Assembly: GCA_037074765.1 (NCBI GenBank)
Contig: JBAMDO010000139.1
Span: forward strand, 62,001-126,000
Direction of reading: 5' to 3'
DNA length: 64,000 nucleotides
From: Mansonella perstans
Lineage: Eukaryota > Nematoda > Chromadorea > Rhabditida > Onchocercidae
Shown here: positions 27,963 to 48,326 of the stretch, piece by piece
How the letters are laid out: each line of letters opens with the position of its first letter
Numbering within the stretch: the stretch's first letter is position 1
The notes under the pieces: generated by a model
The model's database searches: none
What the model saw: the letters and a program-made list of their open reading frames with translations, nothing else
What the model was told of the DNA's origin: nothing
Program-made: the position numbers and the translations under genes

Positions 27963-30594
27963 GAAGACGCATTACCGATAATTAGCTAATTTCAAGGACA
28001 TGTCCTGTCATAATGATACTTAATGTGCTCTGTCGCCTCCAATAAAGTATTAATTGAACAATTAATTGAATTAATTGAAAATTAAAATATTAACTGAAGA
28101 CGAGCTTCTAATGGGTAACCTTCTGCAGTGTTCAGCTACTCGATATTTGTTATGACACAATGACTTGAGTGTTAAATTCTTCATTTTTTTAAAAATACAT
28201 TCAGATCCGAAAAGGAAATTTCTTTCTCTTCTGAAAATTTTATATCAATAAATGATTCTGAGGATTGGAAAATGACTAAAACTGATTCTTCGAATCTGTT
28301 GCATGCGAAATTCAATCGAAAGTCCATCTTCTCCCGCTTCAATAGTGATAAAACCTTAAAGATATGTGTAAATGCAAATACAATCATAAAAGTTGCGTTG
28401 TAGTCATGACATAAATAAATTGAAATGAAATAAGATATTAAATATTCATAAAAAGCAATAACGACTTGCAGAATAGAAACAGTTTATGCCGTTGATTCAT
28501 AACCATTTTCAGTGGAATGAAATCACTCCGCTGTTAACTGTTCTCTGCTATACTATATAAATTAGCATCAGATAGTTTCAAGGACATTAACAACTTAATT
28601 TTAAGCTCACAGTTTGTAACTTGAAAAGGCCAGAAATTACAAAAATATCTGATAAGCTGTTCAAAAAACAAGGTATTTCGAAAAGGTATCATCGAACAAA
28701 TTATGAGAAAATTACATACGTGTAGTTGAGAACGTCGAGCACATAGTTGCCTTCGGCAATTAATTCATTTCATTTCGCCTTTGGTAATTAATTCTTGAAA
28801 TTTGACTCGAAATTTTGAATCTGATCCAATATTTCTGAACCTTCTTTGCTCTGTTTCAATCTATTTTTGTTCAGAATATTTTAACTTAATTCACATTTGT
28901 ATATCCTAGTCTGATCCTTTAAACTTTCCAATATCTTCATTTTCCATCGAGCTGAATTCGATGCCATATACCAAATTTATTATTTAAAATATGCTATGTT
29001 TAGTGAAGCTAAACAAAGGTAAGACAATTTAGCTATAAATCAACTTGAAATTAAATGAAGGTAATGTAGAGTGTGGGAAGCAATAAACATAGCAATGTAA
29101 TCATGCGCATTATGAAAAGTGTGAATTTTAAATAACGCAGGCCTATCAATCATATCAAAAAATATCGTTGTAAATGTAGACCGCCAACTTCTAAATAATA
29201 TGCAGTGATTCAGCCAGTTTTCCATCCGATTTTCTTTCGTTGAAAAACACCAAGTAAATTTTTCGATAAATCGATCAGGTCTAGCTTTTTCAATAAAACT
29301 TTTGCATTTTTTGTTTGTATATTTTGAAACACCATTCTTTTTATGCAAGAAATACTGGACTTAACCCGTGGTTCATTCATATCTGTTTACCTGTTTATAT
29401 GAAGCCCGTAGTAAAATACATCAGCCAATCGATAAAAATGTCTTCAGTAAATTCTTAAAATTAAAACTTCGCTTCATAACTCAGGTAGCTTTACTAAGTT
29501 TTAAAAGATTTTTTGAAAACGTAACTATATGAATAATTTTCTAAACATTTACTTCTAGTCAACAGGAACACATTTTCAATACTGAGGTCAACTCAGCCAC
29601 TGTTCTAATTAATTAGGCCTGCACCATCCGACGTAATCCGACGTTCGATTCTGCTCCTCAATCAAATTAATATATACCACTCACTGATTTTTGCTGTCAC
29701 ATAAATAGCTATATTGTTTAAATACTATTTATGGTAAATGTCACAGTAACGGCATTAATCGATATGAAGTCCTTAGAATGCATTGCGCATTAAGGCTATA
29801 AAAGAGATGAAGATATCGATAGGGATGAAATGATATGAATAATCACCGAATTTCATAAACTTATTGTACAAGCATTTGATAATAAAAGAACGAGAAGTGT
29901 TGAAAAGCTGTTATTAAGCCCATATCGAAAAAAGTTCAATACAGTAGCCATAAATCCTACAGTAATAATTCTGTGGCAGATGAATAATTTTCGATATGTG
30001 TGAGATCGAAACAATAGAATTGATTGCGAATATCTGCACAAATACTTACAGAATTCATTGGTTTTGTAATGCTTTAGCTTAAAAAATGAACAAAAAATTC
30101 GATGAAAAATAAATGGTTTGCAAAAGCTTATGTTGAACAAAATTACTTAGCCATTAGGACACAGCTAACACCTAAAAATAACACGCATAAATTCTGTGGA
30201 ACACTTGAAAACAAAGTAGATTAAAAATAGAGCGCAACAGGAGATTATATAATAACAGTAATATTCAAGATATAAATACAGGTAAATTACATCAAATTCA
30301 AATTTTGGAAGTAAAAATGGTATTGAAAAAACTGAAGAAAATTTCGAAATGAAAAATAGAAAGTAGTAATATAAAAATTAATTAGCTAAATGAGAAATCA
30401 TTGGAAAGTGTTAAAAAGATTCAACAAAATCATCTGTCATATTGCAAGAGAAAAACCAACAAAACTTGACATGAAATTCTAAAAAAGTTTGAGTAGGCTT
30501 TGAATTCAATCTAAGATATACATTGAGCTTTTTCTGAAAACGATTTCATCCAGATGACAAATGACCTGAGATGATTGAAGTTCCCACTAAAATA

Positions 30595-33500
30595 TTACTT
30601 TTCACCTGGTATATCTGAATTCACTTTGATCGGAATATCTTGAAATCCATCATTATCTGTCTGTAAAAACGAGGGAATCGTTGTCGTAACGGTATCATTT
30701 ATGACAATATAGCTAATTTTTTATAGTAATATGATTTATTTTTGCCTTTTTGAAACAAAACAAAAACAGTAGTTTGAAAGAGAAGATTAAACTTTGTTAT
30801 TGAAGCTCATTAATATAGTGGCATTACCTGGAATAATTCTGTTTGAGAAACACTAGGTACAGCTTGCGAAGAAATTAGGCGTCGTGAAAGACCACTGAAA
30901 TTTTCATTAAAAAAATTTGAAGCCTAGAAATTAAAGCTCGTATTTTCAAATACTTCACGCAATATTTTATTAAAATTTAGACGGTCTAGTTCATCATCTG
31001 ATATACATGAACATTTTCATTCCAACTTGCAAGAAACAGTATTACACCACAAACCTCGTTTTTGTTCCTTTGTTCAAAAAATATTTGCTGCAAAATGCGC
31101 GGTTCTTTGACGATTGAGGCGTGGTTTCCATTGTTGTCGTGACAGGTATGACATCTTCATCAGCATCTTCATTTTGATTAATATGGCTATCTTTAGGAGC
31201 CTTGCATAATTTTTTAACTGGTATTTCTATAAAAATTATAAATTAGTTACTGTAAGTCGTATAAGTTTGAAAAGCTCCTGTAAACTACATTATATCATTC
31301 GAAGTTTCAAAAAAATACACTACTGTGAACAAAATATAATTTTCTATAAATCTTTAGTGAACTGTAGTTTGCATAAATTTTGTTAACGAGATTAATTCAA
31401 AATTATACCGTAATGAGAGTTTTCAACGTCTTTTTGCGGCATATCTGCTGTAGCAGCAAATTCTTTTAGCAACCGATCACAATTCCAATTTCGACGGGCG
31501 CCATTTCCAGTTCTTGTTACACCAATAGATTGGAAAGGTATTAATTTCTGGCCCATTTTTGATAAAGTTTGTTTAATTTTTGGAGTTTCTGCTGACAGTT
31601 TCTGTAAGGAGAAATATTATGATAGGACTGCATCAATTTAAAAAAGAAGCAGAAAAGTCTGCATCAACGCTCTTGAGATTTGGAGGTTCCATAAATTATG
31701 CCGAACTTTCTGTATATCCTTCGTCTTTTCAGACAAAACGAGGTCGTCGTTATCGTTATCAACATTTAAAGTATTTGTTAATATTTTCGAATCCATTGTC
31801 GATAAGCGATTGGAGATATGTAGCGGCGATGGTTGAGAAGATTCAAGCTAAACGAAAGTTGCAAGCATAAAAAAGAAACTTGGAATACCTTATTTAAATA
31901 TTACCTACCCAGAAACCAAAATGGATTTTTCGGAATTCATGCTTTGGATTATTGCATTACTTTTCTGCATTGCTATTACAAGAAATTTTCAACTGATAAT
32001 ATGCAGCAACAGTTACCATTAATACACCGGAAGACGATTTTTTTTTGATTTCTTCGTCATGCTTTTCCTTCTGTCGCATTCCCACACTTTTGTAGTTGGA
32101 ACTCCAAATAGACCAATCAGGAACATTTTTAGGCATAGTTATTTGTTCAGTTTGAGAACTACCCGGAATATTTCCTAAGGCAAAACTGAAATTGCATTTT
32201 TTAAACGAATAAATTGGTTTATACCAATATGACATAAAGTTTAGATTTCAAGAAAGCAAACCTTATAGCAACTTCCGGTGGTTGGATACTTCCTGCGTAA
32301 GAATATTGGACATCGTTTCCTTGGCTTCTCGAATGGAACTATAAATTCAAAATTGACTTGGCATTTTAGAATTAAATCTGGTTAAAGATGTTGTTTTGCA
32401 TTACTTCAATATCATCCTCACTGCCTTGCTGGTTTAGCGGATAGTCGTTCAATGGACGCTGCCGTTTCTCAACCGGATCAAAAACGATTTGATAAAGGAA
32501 CGTATTTTCAGCACGAATGAAATCGTCGATAAACTGTTTGGTCACTTTTAAAGAATTCTTATTGAGGTATCTTGGAAGTCGAGGTAATACCTAAAAGCCG
32601 TAATGAAAAAGAATTAAATCACTTTCCCAAAAAAACATATAAATAAATATTCACCGACATGTTTGGCTTACCTGATATAAATTTCTACCACTAGTTTTCG
32701 CGAAAAAAGTTGCTGCTTTATTTAAGCCCACTCCAGGAAGACCTGCCTAAAACTGAATAATATTGTTGTTAATCACGAAAATTCGCAGAAAAATTCGACA
32801 AGAATTGTACTGCAGCATTTCTATCGCGATCCTGTTTTTTTGATTTCACTCGAGTTTTGCAAGAAATTTCGATCTAACAAAAACTGGTTGTTCTCTTACT
32901 GTAGTATGCAAACTATATAGGTATTTTTTCTGCTTGATTTTGTAATTGCAAGACCAAAGAAAAACTAACTAATCTTACTTGTAAGTAATCACATCCAGAT
33001 AGAATGCAAATTCTTCGAAATTTCTCAAAATCGAAGTCTTCCGCAAGTGCTCTACACAGGCATTTTGGTATTAAATTTCGATCAAAAATAACACAAGATC
33101 CACTAGGGTCCAATTTGAAAATTATCTGAAAATTTAAATTTGAAAATTTATTTTTATTTAGTTTGGAAAATTATTTATTTAGTACTTAAACACCGCACTA
33201 CCATTCCTAAGAAGTGAAAAAGACGCCAACTTTCTCGCAACCGAAAGGAATGAGATCAGAATCCTCAGTAACTACTGCTTGTGCCATTTTTGTTTTGGTC
33301 AGAAAAGTTAACTGTGCATCTGATTCATAAGGCGCTACTATAACGTCAACCATATTCAAGCGTCGGAATGCCTTCAAAGAGTAAAAAGTTACTGATCAGC
33401 AAATTTACATAGAAAGTCGAATAAAAAAAAAGGCTATTTAATCGTTTCTCTGACATATTGCCATATAAGTGAGATTTACGAATCATCTTGATTGAGAAAA

Positions 33501-34983
33501 AAACAGGTGAATGAAAAATCTAAATTATTACTGAATTTTAATCTGAAATTGAAGTTTTTAATTCATTTCAATCCATTTCAGAAATTTTTCAATTCATTAA
33601 GATAAGAACAAGCGAAATTTGTTTATGACCTAACTGATTTTCCAAGGCTACTTATTTAGTATGCATGATTTCTTTGAATTCTGAAAATCGTTCTTACCTG
33701 AATAGCACTTTCGATCACTTTTGGTGTCAGTGAAGCACTACGCTTGAAACAATCGTAAGCTTCACTTATTCTACCTTCACTCATCAATAGATCACCTCTT
33801 TGCTTATGAAAATCACGCTTCTCACGTCGTGAACTATTAGTTTCCTACAATTATCAACCTTGGAAAATAATAAAACCTCTTGTAGCAAAAAAACTGAACT
33901 TTTTTTAGCGTCTCTAACAAAAACTAAACTAACTTTTTTAGCTGGTAGCAACTGTCCATCAAAAACAAGGATGACATGGCAACCAACTGCGAGTAAAGCT
34001 CTGATATATTTAAGCACGTAATGTATATAACTAAAAATATGACATTTAAATTGGAAAAAAAGGAGAACAATGAACAGTGCTTATTTTTTTCATAAAAATA
34101 AGCATATTTTTCATATCATAGAAAAAATCATTTTCCATCGGAACAGTAATCATTTTTAGCAGAAATAAAAGAAGGACAAAAGAAATAACATTCAGTTCAT
34201 AAAACTGAAATGCTATTTTTCCAAAAAAAAAAAAAAATTACTGTTCCGATGGAAAGTGGTTTTCTATGATATGAAAAATATGCTTATTTTTTTTTCCGGG
34301 ACAAAAAATTGGAAGGAATCTTAGGTTTCTTTAAAGAGATTGATGCAGATTTCGAGAATTATGGTGAACGAAAGACTGATTTATCTAGCCCACAAAAAAG
34401 TATCAAATTTAAATACTTAAAGTCAAATATTTAAAGTTCTATAAAAAAAAAACTGAAGTTTTTTGTAAAAGATACTAACAAATCAGTTTCACATCCCTGT
34501 GCAACTTTGTCAGCACAGCCAATTAATCCTCGATGTAACAGACAACTAACATCCACAGCAATTGACTGATGCGCAAATTCACTGATATTACCCTTAAAAA
34601 AAGTCAATTCTAGTAAGTGATCTTTTTAGTGATCTTTTTTACAGTATTTAGAGATCACTTACGTGAAATACGTTGTAACATAGAAATGAAAATGCAAAGG
34701 TAAAACTAAGAACTATTAGAAAAATTGAAATGAAATATAAATAGAATGATCAGAAAGACTTATAAATTTAATTAATTTTACGCTTATTTCTTGTTCTATC
34801 CATATAATCATTACTCAATTTATTCAACGAAACACATTACTCAACTTACTAAACTTCTAAGAGTACTCAAATTAAGAGTTGATTTTAATATGTTGTTCTT
34901 GAAAAAATGAAATTAAATTCTATTGAAAAGTTTACCTGGCGACAAGCATTCTTTACGAAGGGTAACAAATTGTGTATTCCCAT
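30595..34983 (-). CDS. exo-1: Exonuclease 1 (5'-3' exonuclease / flap endonuclease)
   Basis: FEN1/RAD2-family nuclease of mismatch repair and double-strand-break end resection, nuclear. Fifteen exons give 612 aa, close to the usual 600-850: 34983-34936, 34592-34480, 34030-33934, 33844-33698, 33371-33231, 33125-32979, 32746-32672, 32590-32405, 32338-32262, 32185-32017, 31847-about 31707, 31601-31409, 31226-31055, 30894-30828, 30660-30595. The start [13 protein letters not shown] is the family N-terminus. Metal ligands are intact: D30 in SIAVD, D78 in LVFDG, E151 and D153 in APYESDAQ, D172 and D174 in TEDSDL, D228 in SGCDYL; the basic Lys86/Arg92 pair is present. The helix-hairpin-helix [11 protein letters not shown] follows. 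The C-terminal third is poorly conserved, as usual; the donor of exon 11 is the only uncertain junction. A splice acceptor at 35002-35003 lies 18 nt before the ATG. Confidence 0.96.
34095..34290. repeat. Foldback (MITE-like) element in EXO1 intron 2
   Basis: Arms 34095-34150 and 34237-34290 are inverted. The outer 30 bp are perfect complements (AAAATAAGCATATTTTTCAT onward). The inner part, around CCATCGGAACAGTAAT and ATTACTGTTCCGATGG, pairs with a few mismatches. The AT-rich loop is about 86 nt. It sits between the exons ending at 34480 and starting at 34030, so it would be removed by splicing. No coding capacity and no clear target-site duplication. Confidence 0.85.
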
Positions 34984-35003
34984 CGTTAACAATAATCAAT
35001 CCT
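34984..35003 (-). promoter_or_regulatory. Splice acceptor and 18-nt leader of EXO1
   Basis: On the minus strand AAGTTTCAG is followed by an 18-nt leader and the EXO1 ATG. TTTCAG is the nematode acceptor consensus. It could receive a spliced leader or the upstream exon-like segment ending near 35377. It supports 34983 as the start. Confidence 0.65.
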
Positions 35004-35355
35004 GAAACTTTATCCTTAGAAGTGTGCAATATGTAAACTAATTTTAAGATATCTTCATTTCATTGACCTCAATAACCATGACCTTTTTTCGCATAAAACA
35101 AACATTTCAATAAATTTCAAATGCAATGATTTTGCGCGCGGGAATATAGTTGTAACAGATCACTTGTTTCTCAAAAGGATACCGTGCAAGGAGTATAAAA
35201 ATTTTGGTGGTTTTGCTAATTTAAAAAAAATTGAAGTGTTGCTCGATATGTTGGTATTGTTATCGATGATCTTATCTGTCAACTATTTCTTTTTTTAAAT
35301 TAGTACCTTTATGATACCGTTGGTACCATTAACTGCTATTACACGAAATATCCAA

Positions 35356-35604
35356 CTATACACCTGTATACTTACCTGCACATCTAATATAATGTACATA
35401 AATCATACCACCATTAATTTTTGTGATAAAAAGGCCAGGTAACAAAGATAGGTATTCCATCCCTTTTAATTTACCGTGGTAAATTCGTCTACAGTATTCC
35501 ATCCCTTTTAACTTACCATGGTGAAGTCGTCTACAATATTCCATTCCTATTAACTTACCGTGATAAACTTGTCTACATATTCTAGTGGCGAGCATTTTGA
35601 ACAT
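35356..35604 (-). CDS. Open frame of 82 codons built on a 42-bp triplicate repeat; coding status uncertain
   Basis: I do not recognise this. Three units of exactly 42 bp (35453-35494, 35495-35536, 35537-35578) keep an open minus-strand frame and translate to a 14-residue repeat around YHGKLKGMEYCRR. The ATG at 35604 begins MFKMLATR. Inside the frame, after GCA G, there is a near-ideal donor (CAG|GTAAGTA, about 35377). Spliced to the EXO1 acceptor at 35002 it would read into EXO1 out of frame, so it may be an upstream ORF or 5' leader exon of EXO1. It may also be a tiny repeat-peptide gene or chance. The low mutation between units suggests recent duplication. Confidence 0.3.
   Translation of the reverse strand: MFKMLATRICRQVYHGKLIGMEYCRRLHHGKLKGMEYCRRIYHGKLKGMEYLSLLPGLFITKINGGMIYVHYIRCAGKYTGV
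35453..35578. repeat. 42-bp tandem repeat, three copies
   Basis: The unit starts TATTCCATCCCTTTTAAYTT and ends GTCTACA(G/A). The three copies differ at a handful of positions. It lies in the divergent intergenic region between EXO1 and the ZNF622-like gene. Confidence 0.95.
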
Positions 35605-35875
35605 TCGGCATTAACCATTTCAGTTAAAATTAAATTAGCTATTTAAAATTAACTATATTAACCATTGCGTGCTTCCATAAAAGTAACTAGTTGCTACATA
35701 TTCTGTTTGATAATTTGATTGTTTTTGATTGAAAAATAGCAGCTATTTGATAGTTATTTCGTATAATTGGATGAAGAAAATTTCAGTTCAACCAAGGATT
35801 TGTCTTCAGAATCATTCGTTTTCAGGCGTTTCCTTTTTCAGATTATCATGGCACCTGTTATTAATTAATAATTTC

Positions 35876-35900
35876 AGTACAATTATTGCAACTTCTCGTC
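35876..35900 (+). promoter_or_regulatory. Likely spliced-leader acceptor of the ZNF622-like gene
   Basis: AATTTCAG ends at 35877, 23 nt before the ATG at 35901, with no donor visible that would give an upstream coding exon. This matches nematode trans-splice sites and supports the chosen start. Confidence 0.6.
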
Positions 35901-38482
35901 ATGAATGCAGCAAATGGTTTTACTTGCTTATGTTGCCAGGTTGTATTTAAAAGTGGTGATCAGCAACGAGAACATTATAAAAAGGAGTGGCATCGGTACA
36001 ATCTCAAACGCAAAGTTTGTTTAAGCTCATTTTGGTTATCAATTTTTATCAAGTTATCAGTTTTGGTTATCAGTTATCAAAGTTATCAATGGTTTAATAA
36101 AGTTAATTGTGGGGCTGTAATTTGTTGTACGCCAGAAGTTTTAGTTTTATATATGTTTGCTACATTCTAATATATATATATACCAATATAAGCGTGGTTT
36201 TTATTCATTAATATTTATGGACTTGGTTTTATCGTTGATACTTTTTTCAGATCACCGGTTTTCCTATTGTCACTGAGGAACAGTTCATGCAGAAAGTTAT
36301 TGCTTACGGAAAAGAAGTTAGCCGTTTTATCCAGTTGTAAATTTAATTAAATCCTAACGTTTGTATTAAAAAATATATATATATATATATCGTCGCTTTC
36401 AAAAATCATTCAGTAATCCACTTCATGATTGAAATTGGTTCTTGTCGATGAACAAACTGAACAAATTAAATTGTGTTGATATGAGATATTGACATTGTTT
36501 CTAGTTAGTTAACCATGGTTATCTGCTGTGGGAAGACTTACAAGGAAAATAGATTTAAGCGATTTTGCTTGTTTTTCGGAATTAATTTCAGTGAAATCTT
36601 ATTTAAAAGTATTTATGCAGTTAGTCCAAGTGTCTTATGTAAGTAGGATTAAAAGTCATTAATTTTTAATCCTTGTTTAATTTTGAACTTCTTATTGTCT
36701 TTTATGAATAATATTTAAGTGCGGTGATTTTTTTTTTTTTTTTAATTTTTTGAGTCCATTATTCCAGTTTAGATAAAAAGCATATATTTATGCCATAATC
36801 CTTTTTTTTGTTACATAATATTTTCACCATCTTCGGACTTTTTAATTTTGCAGTGTTAGTCTTTTGTTTCATATCTTTATAACATTAGTTTTTTTCAGAC
36901 AACTGCTGAGAAAAGTACAGAGACAAAAATGATTATTTGTGAATGTTGTAGCAAACAGTTTCAATCAACAAACGCATACGAAAATCACTTGAGTTCTAAG
37001 AAACATAAAGAAAGTGCGACACATTCATTCAAAAGAAACGCCATGGTATATTCTGAAAAAACTTTAAGAAATATGTTTGGAAATCATTTAATTTATACAT
37101 AATTCTTTTATGGTTGAGTCATTCAACTTTGTGGATGAATCTATATGGATTTAGACTTCATACGTAAGTTCAAACCCAAGAAATTTAATTGACTGTAATT
37201 TTTAGAAGAAAACGAATAAAACGCAAGTCACGGAGAATCGGATAAATGATCTTCATTACAATCATTTCGATGAGGCAGATAGTGAAGACAGTGGTCATAA
37301 TGATGATGATGATGACGGTTGGATTACTGATGAGGAAGATTTTGATGAATCAAAGGTGGCCTATCAGGTTTTTTTCAATTCTCAGTTAAGGTTTTGTAAC
37401 CAGAAAAATGGGTTTTTTTTTGCAGGTTATTCCGGAAACAGTTTGCTTATTTTGCAATTATGGTTCGGACAATGTGGAAAAAAATTTAATACATATGAGC
37501 GTATTACATGGATTTTTTCTTCCAGATGCAGAGTTCTGCACAGATATTAGCGGCATGTTGTTTTATTTAGGTGATCATATCTCTGTTGTCATAATAGCTA
37601 TACATTTATATATATATAAAAAAGAAAAACAAAACTTTTAAGCATTTTTTCGGATTTTCGGATGCTTAAAACACATTTCTGTATTGCAAACATTGTACCA
37701 TTTGAGGTTTGAAAGTTGGTAGTGGTAATATGTGCCTGGTTTGTAATGAGCGGAAAAGATTCTACTCGTTAGACGCTTGCCAAAAACATATGCGCGATAA
37801 GGGGCACTGCCGCGTTGCCCGAAGTGTAGAGGAAATGATCGAGTTTGAAGACTTTTATGATTATAGGTAAGCTTTTCAAGCATGCCTTTTGCAAAACATA
37901 TGAACAACTTGTTAATTGCTTCAGTTCTATGTATCCAGAAGATGAAGACGTTGATAAATCTGATCCTGCTGTCTGTCTAATGGATGACGGGTATACACTT
38001 ACTTTGCCATCAGGTTGGTGAAAATTTTTTTTTAGTGTAAAAGTATTTTATGGGAAATTATGAAGTTTTAGGAAATTATAAATTTTTTTGTTAATCTCAA
38101 ATTTTTTAGGCGCAACAGTCGGGCATCGTTCGTTGCTACGTTATTATAGACAACATTTGAAGCCGGTGAAATATGAAATTAGAAGTGGTCGTCAAAGAAA
38201 AGAAATTCTTAAAAAAGCGATGATTAGTCAGTATAAAGAGTTGGGTTGGAAAGAAACACCTGGTTTGTTTCTGAAATTTTGAATCATGCTTGTTGGAAAG
38301 AAAATATCGTAATTTGATCTTTGACATTTCTTCCAACTAACATTGTTGTGTTTTCAGGAACGTTGGCAGTGCAGCTAGCGAAAGATGTGCGATATATGAA
38401 GAAAATAAATTCTAGAAATTTGCTTAGATTAGGCATTAACAATAACCGTTTATTTAAAACACGTGGTAGAAGTGATCAGTGA
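35901..38482 (+). CDS. ZNF622/REI1-type cytoplasmic 60S subunit biogenesis factor
   Basis: Late 60S ribosome maturation factor (yeast Rei1/Reh1, human ZNF622). Exons 35901-36014, 36251-36316, 36899-37045, 37206-37367, 37426-37570, 37707-37866, 37925-38013, 38110-38262, 38358-38482 give 386 aa with consistent phases (exon 4 could end at 37355 instead, in frame). Finger 1: C9, C12, H25, H31 (FTCLCCQVVF, EHYKKEWHRYNLKRK). Finger 2: C74, C77, H90, H96 (CECCSKQF, NAYENHLSSKKH). An acidic DDDDDGW segment follows, then a third finger (CLFC ... HMSVLHGFFLPD) and a fourth (MCLVC ... CQKHMRDKGHC). The C-terminal TLPSGATVGHRSLLRYYRQ is the family signature. Human ZNF622 is about 477 aa; the difference is mostly a shorter central linker. 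Ends KTRGRSDQ. Confidence 0.95.
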
Positions 38483-40318
38483 TAATAAATATAATATTTT
38501 ATATGATATTTTTGCGAGAAGAGCCAATAATTCCAATTTTCTAATTTTTTGATGAAATTTATAATATGGCTGATTCTTTATTTATTTTTGTCGATTCATC
38601 GGATGTGAATCATCATCGACCGTGAATCGCTTTTTTTTAAAATTGAATTTATTCGGCATCTTTCGCAATTAAATTTAATCCTTAAAACAATAATTAATCC
38701 TTATAAATTGTTTCTTAATTCGATGATCGTTATTTCTTTCGATGCAGCCAATAGCTAATTAGTGATGTTACAGTTTTTTTTTTCGGGTTAATTCTCGTAG
38801 ATTCTCGCATTCGTTAATATGAATTTGTTACGAAGGGAAGTTGAATTGTTTTCCTCACTATTTCGTCAATAAATTCGGTTCGATAAATACATGGATAATA
38901 AAATGAGGCGTTGAGTAATAGAAAGTAATATCCTAGAAACGGGTGAAGCTACCTATATTTCAAGGTTAAAACAGGGTTCCACGAATTTTGTATAATTTAT
39001 ACTACCATAGAAAGTATAAAAATTTTAAAGTTTAAATTAAGAGGATGTTTGGGAACTAGTTGGTTTTTTTCTTTTTTTTAAAAACAGAGATCTTGTTATT
39101 ACTTCGAATTTAAGATTTCTTTAGCTTCAAAAAACGGCAAGGAAATTTGTTATCACATAGTTATGTATATTTTGTTTTACTTGTGATAGTTGTATGAAAA
39201 AATTTTTTACTGCAAAATACTAATTCCAATTTTTCAGTTGAAATTACTCTTTTCTTTTATGCTGTCACAAACTTTGTTGTTAAAAATGCATCACAACACA
39301 TTAAAATACATAACATGAAATGAGTCCTGATATCATGATCAGACAATATGGGTCTAAATTACTTCTTAAAATAGACGATATTTTCAGTGTAAAATAGTCA
39401 TTTAACATTACGAGAAATACAATTTAAGAGCTATTCCTCGTTATATTTGAAACGAAATACGTTTCACTTCAATGTATTGACTCAACATTATTTGATTTAT
39501 TGACATAGCAAACATCTTAATCATTCAGTGTTTTAAATTCGTCATTGTTTTGTTTTAAATTTTGCAGTTTCTGTTAAATATGTCTTTTCATTGGTTGTAT
39601 TTTATGAAGCTGTAAGCAAATAAGATTAATTTTTTTCAGATCATTTACCATATGGAATTTATCCATTCATATCTTTAAATCATTCTTACATAATAATTCA
39701 AAATTTCTCACGTTCTTTTATTTCGAATGTAATCTGCTAAATTAATCTTTCATAGGAGAAAATGTTATGGAAACTGCTATTATGTTCCATAATATTTTAT
39801 ACTTTGAAAGATTGTATGATTAAAATGTCGCATCAATAAAAATTTAATTGAGAGAATAAAAATTGTGTGATGAAAAGGCATTGGAGATAGCGATTACTAA
39901 TATCACTATGCTTTTTCTATACAATAAATTTCTCATATCTTTTGAATTTCATTTATTAATTTTTTTAATGGAGTTTTCTAAAATGACATTTTGATCAGTT
40001 TAAGTTCTTCATATTAATTTTGAAGATTCACAAAAATATTGCAATTATTTCCCATTCTCCTTTAATCATTTTTCTTATTTTGGCCTGGAATAAAATCAGA
40101 TTCTGAATGTTTGTTATATATCAAATTACAATGGTTGAGTGATGCTGCGAATATTTTTATTTTCCTAAGTTATCAAATCTTATCATTGAAACCTGATAAC
40201 ACGAAATTGATTAATTTTCCTTTAATTTGTATGAAGCTACTCATACTGTTATTAATACGTTTATTCTTATAATTTTATTATTTTTAGATTACGACATTGT
40301 CATTTTCTACCCAAAGCA
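38483..40318. other. Intergenic, no gene seen
   Basis: 1.8 kb of AT-rich DNA between two co-oriented genes. It would hold the 3' end of the ZNF622-like mRNA (an AATAAA lies right after the stop, probably too close to be the one used) and the promoter or outron of the next gene. The distance is too long to suggest an operon. Confidence 0.6.
40287..40318 (+). promoter_or_regulatory. Likely spliced-leader acceptor of UDP-glucose pyrophosphorylase
   Basis: TTTTTAG ends at 40288, 30 nt before the ATG at 40319. It supports this start, though the first exon is less conserved than the rest. Confidence 0.5.

Positions 40319-48326
<8,008 letters not shown>

Larger units (their letters stand above)
7519..30594. 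other. 23-kb stretch with no supported gene
   Basis: This is upstream of the cadherin start and downstream of the EXO1 stop. Open frames here are short (at most about 108 codons), show no recognisable domain, and do not join into multi-exon models with matching phases. The sequence is AT-rich with scattered short repeats, listed separately. I saw no tRNA-like A/B boxes, no rRNA, and no transposase or reverse transcriptase motifs. The likely roles are cadherin promoter and enhancer DNA plus decayed repeats. A distant 5' non-coding exon of the cadherin could be hidden here. Confidence 0.6.
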
